A DNA stretch of 8,779 nt from an uncultured Bacteroidota bacterium (GTDB lineage Bacteria > Bacteroidota > Bacteroidia > NS11-12g > UBA9320), in NCBI GenBank assembly GCA_913056425.1, contig CAJXLR010000056.1, positions 1-8,779 on the forward strand. The letters run 5' to 3'. Below the pieces are notes generated by a model. It was not told the DNA's origin and did no database searches. It was given only the letters and a program-made list of their open reading frames with translations. Position 1 is the stretch's first letter. The number at the start of each line of letters is the position of its first letter. Of the stretch, positions 7,166 through 8,779 are shown in pieces. The translations under genes were made by a program, and so were the position numbers.

Positions 7166-7891
7166 ATCAAATGTGATGTGTTGTTCTGTCGTACCCAAAA
7201 ACATTGGACGGTAGAACGAAGAAGACAGTCCTCCGAATAGTGATTTTTTCGAAGTCCGGTTCCAGACATGAATCCGAACAGTAGTGTCGTCAAGAGGAAA
7301 CACATCAGCATTAAAACTGCCTAAAAACACTTGTACCAAGCTACGCATTTCCAATGCATCTATATGGCGGTTTAAGCTGGTTTGCCAGGTGCTAAAATCT
7401 AATGGAACAATCAACGGGCTGAACTGGTATCGGTAATCCAATAGTGAAGACGTTTTCACCAAGTTGCGTGTACTTGAATCGATTTGATTCAACGAACAAT
7501 AGTCAAGAACCAGTTTGTGTATTCCCGGACTTGAAATAATCAAGTCCGTGAGCGCATCGCCATTAGTGAAATATCTCGTCTGAGGACCACTTGCTGAAGC
7601 AAACTCGTACAGTAAGACACCGATACTCCCTTTGCCACTTTCACGAATAACACGGTTCTTCTCAAAACTTGATAGAGCCTCAATATCTTTTTGGTTCAAC
7701 ACACCTTTGGAGTAATTTCTCAGGAGCCAACTGGATACGTTCTGAACCCACTTACTGTCTTCTAAAAATGCCAGGATTCGTCTGTGCTCGGGTGGCTTCT
7801 TACTTTGATCGCGATCGGCGAATCCTTGAAACGGCAAGAGAAGAATAGCCACTAGAAACGCTATGGAGCACTGTTTTATCAAGGTTTTCAA
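7112..7891 (-). CDS. Exported protein of unknown function, TTG start
   Basis: The 259-residue product opens with a clear signal peptide (basic MKTLIKQ, hydrophobic core, likely cleavage after GFA at 25), so it is exported. I do not recognise a family. The middle (about 35-180) looks mixed alpha/beta, with GKGSIGVLLYEFASASG near 86-102. The last 75 residues look like a beta-sandwich: VFLGSFNADVFPLDDTTVRI, then VWNRTSKKSLFGG, then FLGTTEQHITFDL. No enzyme motif was seen. The frame is bounded upstream by a TAA at 7907-7909 and holds no ATG, so TTG at 7889-7891 (read MKT) is the best start, with a second TTG three codons on. Its 3' end overlaps the convergent interrupted regulator gene by 54 bases. 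Whether it is linked in function to the operon is unknown. Confidence 0.7.
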   Translation of the reverse strand: MKTLIKQCSIAFLVAILLLPFQGFADRDQSKKPPEHRRILAFLEDSKWVQNVSSWLLRNYSKGVLNQKDIEALSSFEKNRVIRESGKGSIGVLLYEFASASGPQTRYFTNGDALTDLIISSPGIHKLVLDYCSLNQIDSSTRNLVKTSSLLDYRYQFSPLIVPLDFSTWQTSLNRHIDALEMRSLVQVFLGSFNADVFPLDDTTVRIHVWNRTSKKSLFGGLSSSFYRPMFLGTTEQHITFDLSLQQMHEIRTGKHVIH

Positions 7892-7896
7892 AAATA
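7889..7896 (-). promoter_or_regulatory. TAnnTTTG match lying on the TTG start codon
   Basis: On the - strand the bases read TATTTTTG, an exact match to the Bacteroidota -7 consensus. Its last three bases are the TTG start of the exported-protein gene. No TTTG lies at the expected 17-23 base distance upstream. If this box is real, transcription begins within the annotated codons and translation would have to start at the next TTG (7880-7882). A weaker match, TCAATTTG near 7942-7949, would give a normal leader of about 40 bases. Chance is a serious alternative. Confidence 0.25.
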
Positions 7897-8000
7897 CTTT
7901 AAGTTTTTATATCGCTTCGTGCAACCCTTTGCTGGGTATACAGACAAATTGAGTAGAAGGGAGGCCTTCTGAACTAGAATCAATAGATATCATACTACAC

Positions 8001-8033
8001 AAAAGCCGCACCAACGGGAGTTGGGCGGCTTTT
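8001..8033. terminator. Strong symmetric hairpin, probable bidirectional terminator
   Basis: AAAAGCCGC (8001-8009), a bulged A and CCAAC (8011-8015) pair with GTTGG (8020-8024) and GCGGCTTTT (8025-8033) around the loop GGGA. This gives 14 base pairs, with A runs on one side and T runs on the other on both strands. The shape is that of a bidirectional intrinsic terminator. No confident gene ends beside it: the nearest possibility is the weak small ORF on the - strand, whose stop is 38 bases away. It may otherwise insulate the exported-protein gene from upstream transcription. Confidence 0.7.
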
Positions 8034-8274
8034 AACTATTACTGTTTACTTAACTAAAGTCTTATATCTCTTAGCAGTTTTTGATACTTAGGTGTTTGTT
8101 ATCAATGGTTAGTTCGTGTTGTGGGTTGAATTCAGATTGGTGAGATTTACATGTATGATACACTATTGATAGCAGCCGTACCATACTGATGATAAGAGAA
8201 ACTTGAATAGATTTCTTTTTTGATTGCTGCAGGATGTTTAGTTCTTTTTGAGTCTTGAGTTTCTTCTTCTTGTG

Positions 8275-8303
8275 AAAAAGCGCCCCGGAGTTAGTCGGAA
8301 CGC
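8275..8303 (-). terminator. Likely intrinsic terminator of the T9SS cargo gene
   Basis: Read on the - strand, GCGTTCCG (8303-8296) pairs with CGGGGCGC (8287-8280), with two G-T wobbles and an 8-base loop, and is followed by TTTTT (8279-8275). It lies about 44 bases after the stop of the T9SS cargo gene, a normal distance. The wobbles make the stem weaker than those at 2185 and 8001. Confidence 0.6.
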
Positions 8304-8346
8304 AACTAACATGAGTGATTACTTAAACTAAGTAGTTATATGCGTC

Positions 8347-8779
8347 TTAGTGTCGTACAAGTACCTTGTAGCTTTCCTCTCCGGTGTGGCTTACAATCTG
8401 CACGATATAGAATCCTGTTGGTAGGGCCGTGACATCGAATTGAGCTCGATCCATGTTACCTTCTTTACGGACAACTTCGAGTCCACGTCGATTGAGTATT
8501 ACCGCATCGAAGCGATATCCTTGTTTTGATATGTTTATAAAGTCCGAAGCAGGGTTTGGATAAAGATTAGCTATGGATTGCTCTTCATCCGAGATGTACA
8601 CAATTGGACTGTATTCGAACTGACCATCAAAGTCAATTAGCTTCAGTCTGTAGTAAACAGGTTCCGATTGGATCGGTAAATCATAGTCAACGTATTGATA
8701 CTTGATTATGTTCTGAGTGTTGCCATTACCTGGTTCATCGTCAATACGGGTGAATGTTCTGCCATCCACACTTCGTTGA
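8347..8779 (-). CDS. T9SS cargo protein, C-terminal end only
   Basis: Only the last ~143 codons are in the window; the frame continues through the right edge (reading QRS before VDGRTFTRID), so the gene starts outside and the GTG at 8767-8769 is not a real start. The visible part opens with the end of a fibronectin-III-like module, with the common Bacteroidota string EPVYYRLKLIDFDGQFEYS. A type A T9SS sorting domain of about 72 residues follows: LYPNPASDFINI, then a RRGLEVV turn, then LPTGFYIVQI, ending YKVLVRH. In this family the domain directs the protein across the outer membrane and is removed or replaced by a surface anchor. The missing N-terminal part would define the function, often an adhesin or a secreted enzyme. 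A terminator follows about 44 bases downstream. Confidence 0.9.
   Translation of the reverse strand, partial: QRSVDGRTFTRIDDEPGNGNTQNIIKYQYVDYDLPIQSEPVYYRLKLIDFDGQFEYSPIVYISDEEQSIANLYPNPASDFINISKQGYRFDAVILNRRGLEVVRKEGNMDRAQFDVTALPTGFYIVQIVSHTGEESYKVLVRH

Larger units (their letters stand above)
7892..8346. other. 455-base intergenic region with two hairpins and a weak small ORF
   Basis: This AT-rich gap separates two - strand genes for exported proteins. It holds the two hairpins listed separately. On the - strand one frame stays open from about 8325 down to a TAA at 8071-8073 (about 84 codons); its only ATG, at 8182-8184, gives 37 codons (MVRLLSIVYHTCKSHQ...LSIKNC). That ORF has no recognisable family, no promoter match and a lysine-rich run before the ATG, so I do not call it a gene. 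No tRNA, riboswitch or insertion-sequence end was recognised. Confidence 0.5.

Noticed and set aside
8098..8173. Long-range inverted repeat, TATCAAT (8100-8106) with ATTGATA (8165-8171)
   Set aside because: Seven perfect pairs with a loop of nearly 60 AT-rich bases are expected by chance; extending it needs wobbles.
8290..8310. Alternative hairpin GTTAGT/ACTAAC
   Set aside because: Only six AT-rich pairs with a 9-base loop and no T run; the overlapping GC-richer stem at 8280-8303 followed by TTTTT explains the site better.
8767..8769. GTG as the real start of the T9SS protein
   Set aside because: The frame is open to the right edge and the residues before it (QRS) continue a typical module, so the protein is cut by the window.
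1..8779. Known defence, toxin-antitoxin, CRISPR or mobile-element cassette
   Set aside because: No transposase, integrase, nuclease, Cas or toxin motif and no array or terminal repeats were seen; the accessory genes encode exported proteins and one DNA-binding protein.

Overview
The window reads as chromosomal DNA from a member of the Bacteroidota. Four things point there: a TAnnTTTG-type promoter in front of rplU, no Shine-Dalgarno sequences before the starts, Bacteroidota-style signal peptides and a lipoprotein, and a clear type IX secretion (T9SS) C-terminal sorting domain at the right edge. The sequence alone does not place it below phylum; a marine or freshwater flavobacterial relative is a guess.

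Left part (1-2216, + strand, housekeeping): the replicative helicase gene dnaB, entering from the left edge with its start missing, then rplU and rpmA (ribosomal proteins L21 and L27) from their own promoter, closed by a strong intrinsic terminator. The first ~480 bases of dnaB are about 59% G+C (hand count) and the next 180 about 39%, an abrupt change inside a conserved gene.

Middle part (2197-6112, - strand): three genes read leftwards and joined by two 4-base ATGA overlaps, so almost certainly one translationally coupled operon. In order of transcription they encode an exported protein of unknown function with a T9SS-like C-terminal domain, an exported alpha/beta-hydrolase of the lipase type with a visible Ser-Asp-His triad and a large insertion, and a lipoprotein that looks like a PQQ/WD40-type beta-propeller. 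All three are predicted to leave the cytoplasm, so they may form a surface-attached ester- or lipid-cleaving module. I do not recognise this gene set as a described system. The last gene ends inside the rpmA terminator hairpin.

Divergent to the operon (6275-7165, + strand) is a gene for a helix-turn-helix protein that keeps one open frame except for a single in-frame TAA at 6821. It is either a recent pseudogene, a sequencing error or a readthrough case. The 162-base gap between it and the operon carries a 21-base-spaced direct repeat around a palindrome, a possible operator.

Right part (7112-8779, - strand): an exported protein of unknown function with a TTG start, whose 3' end overlaps the broken regulator gene by 54 bases; a 455-base gap with two hairpins and a weak small ORF; and the 3' end of a T9SS cargo protein that continues past the right edge.

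No tRNA, rRNA, CRISPR array, insertion sequence or origin was seen.
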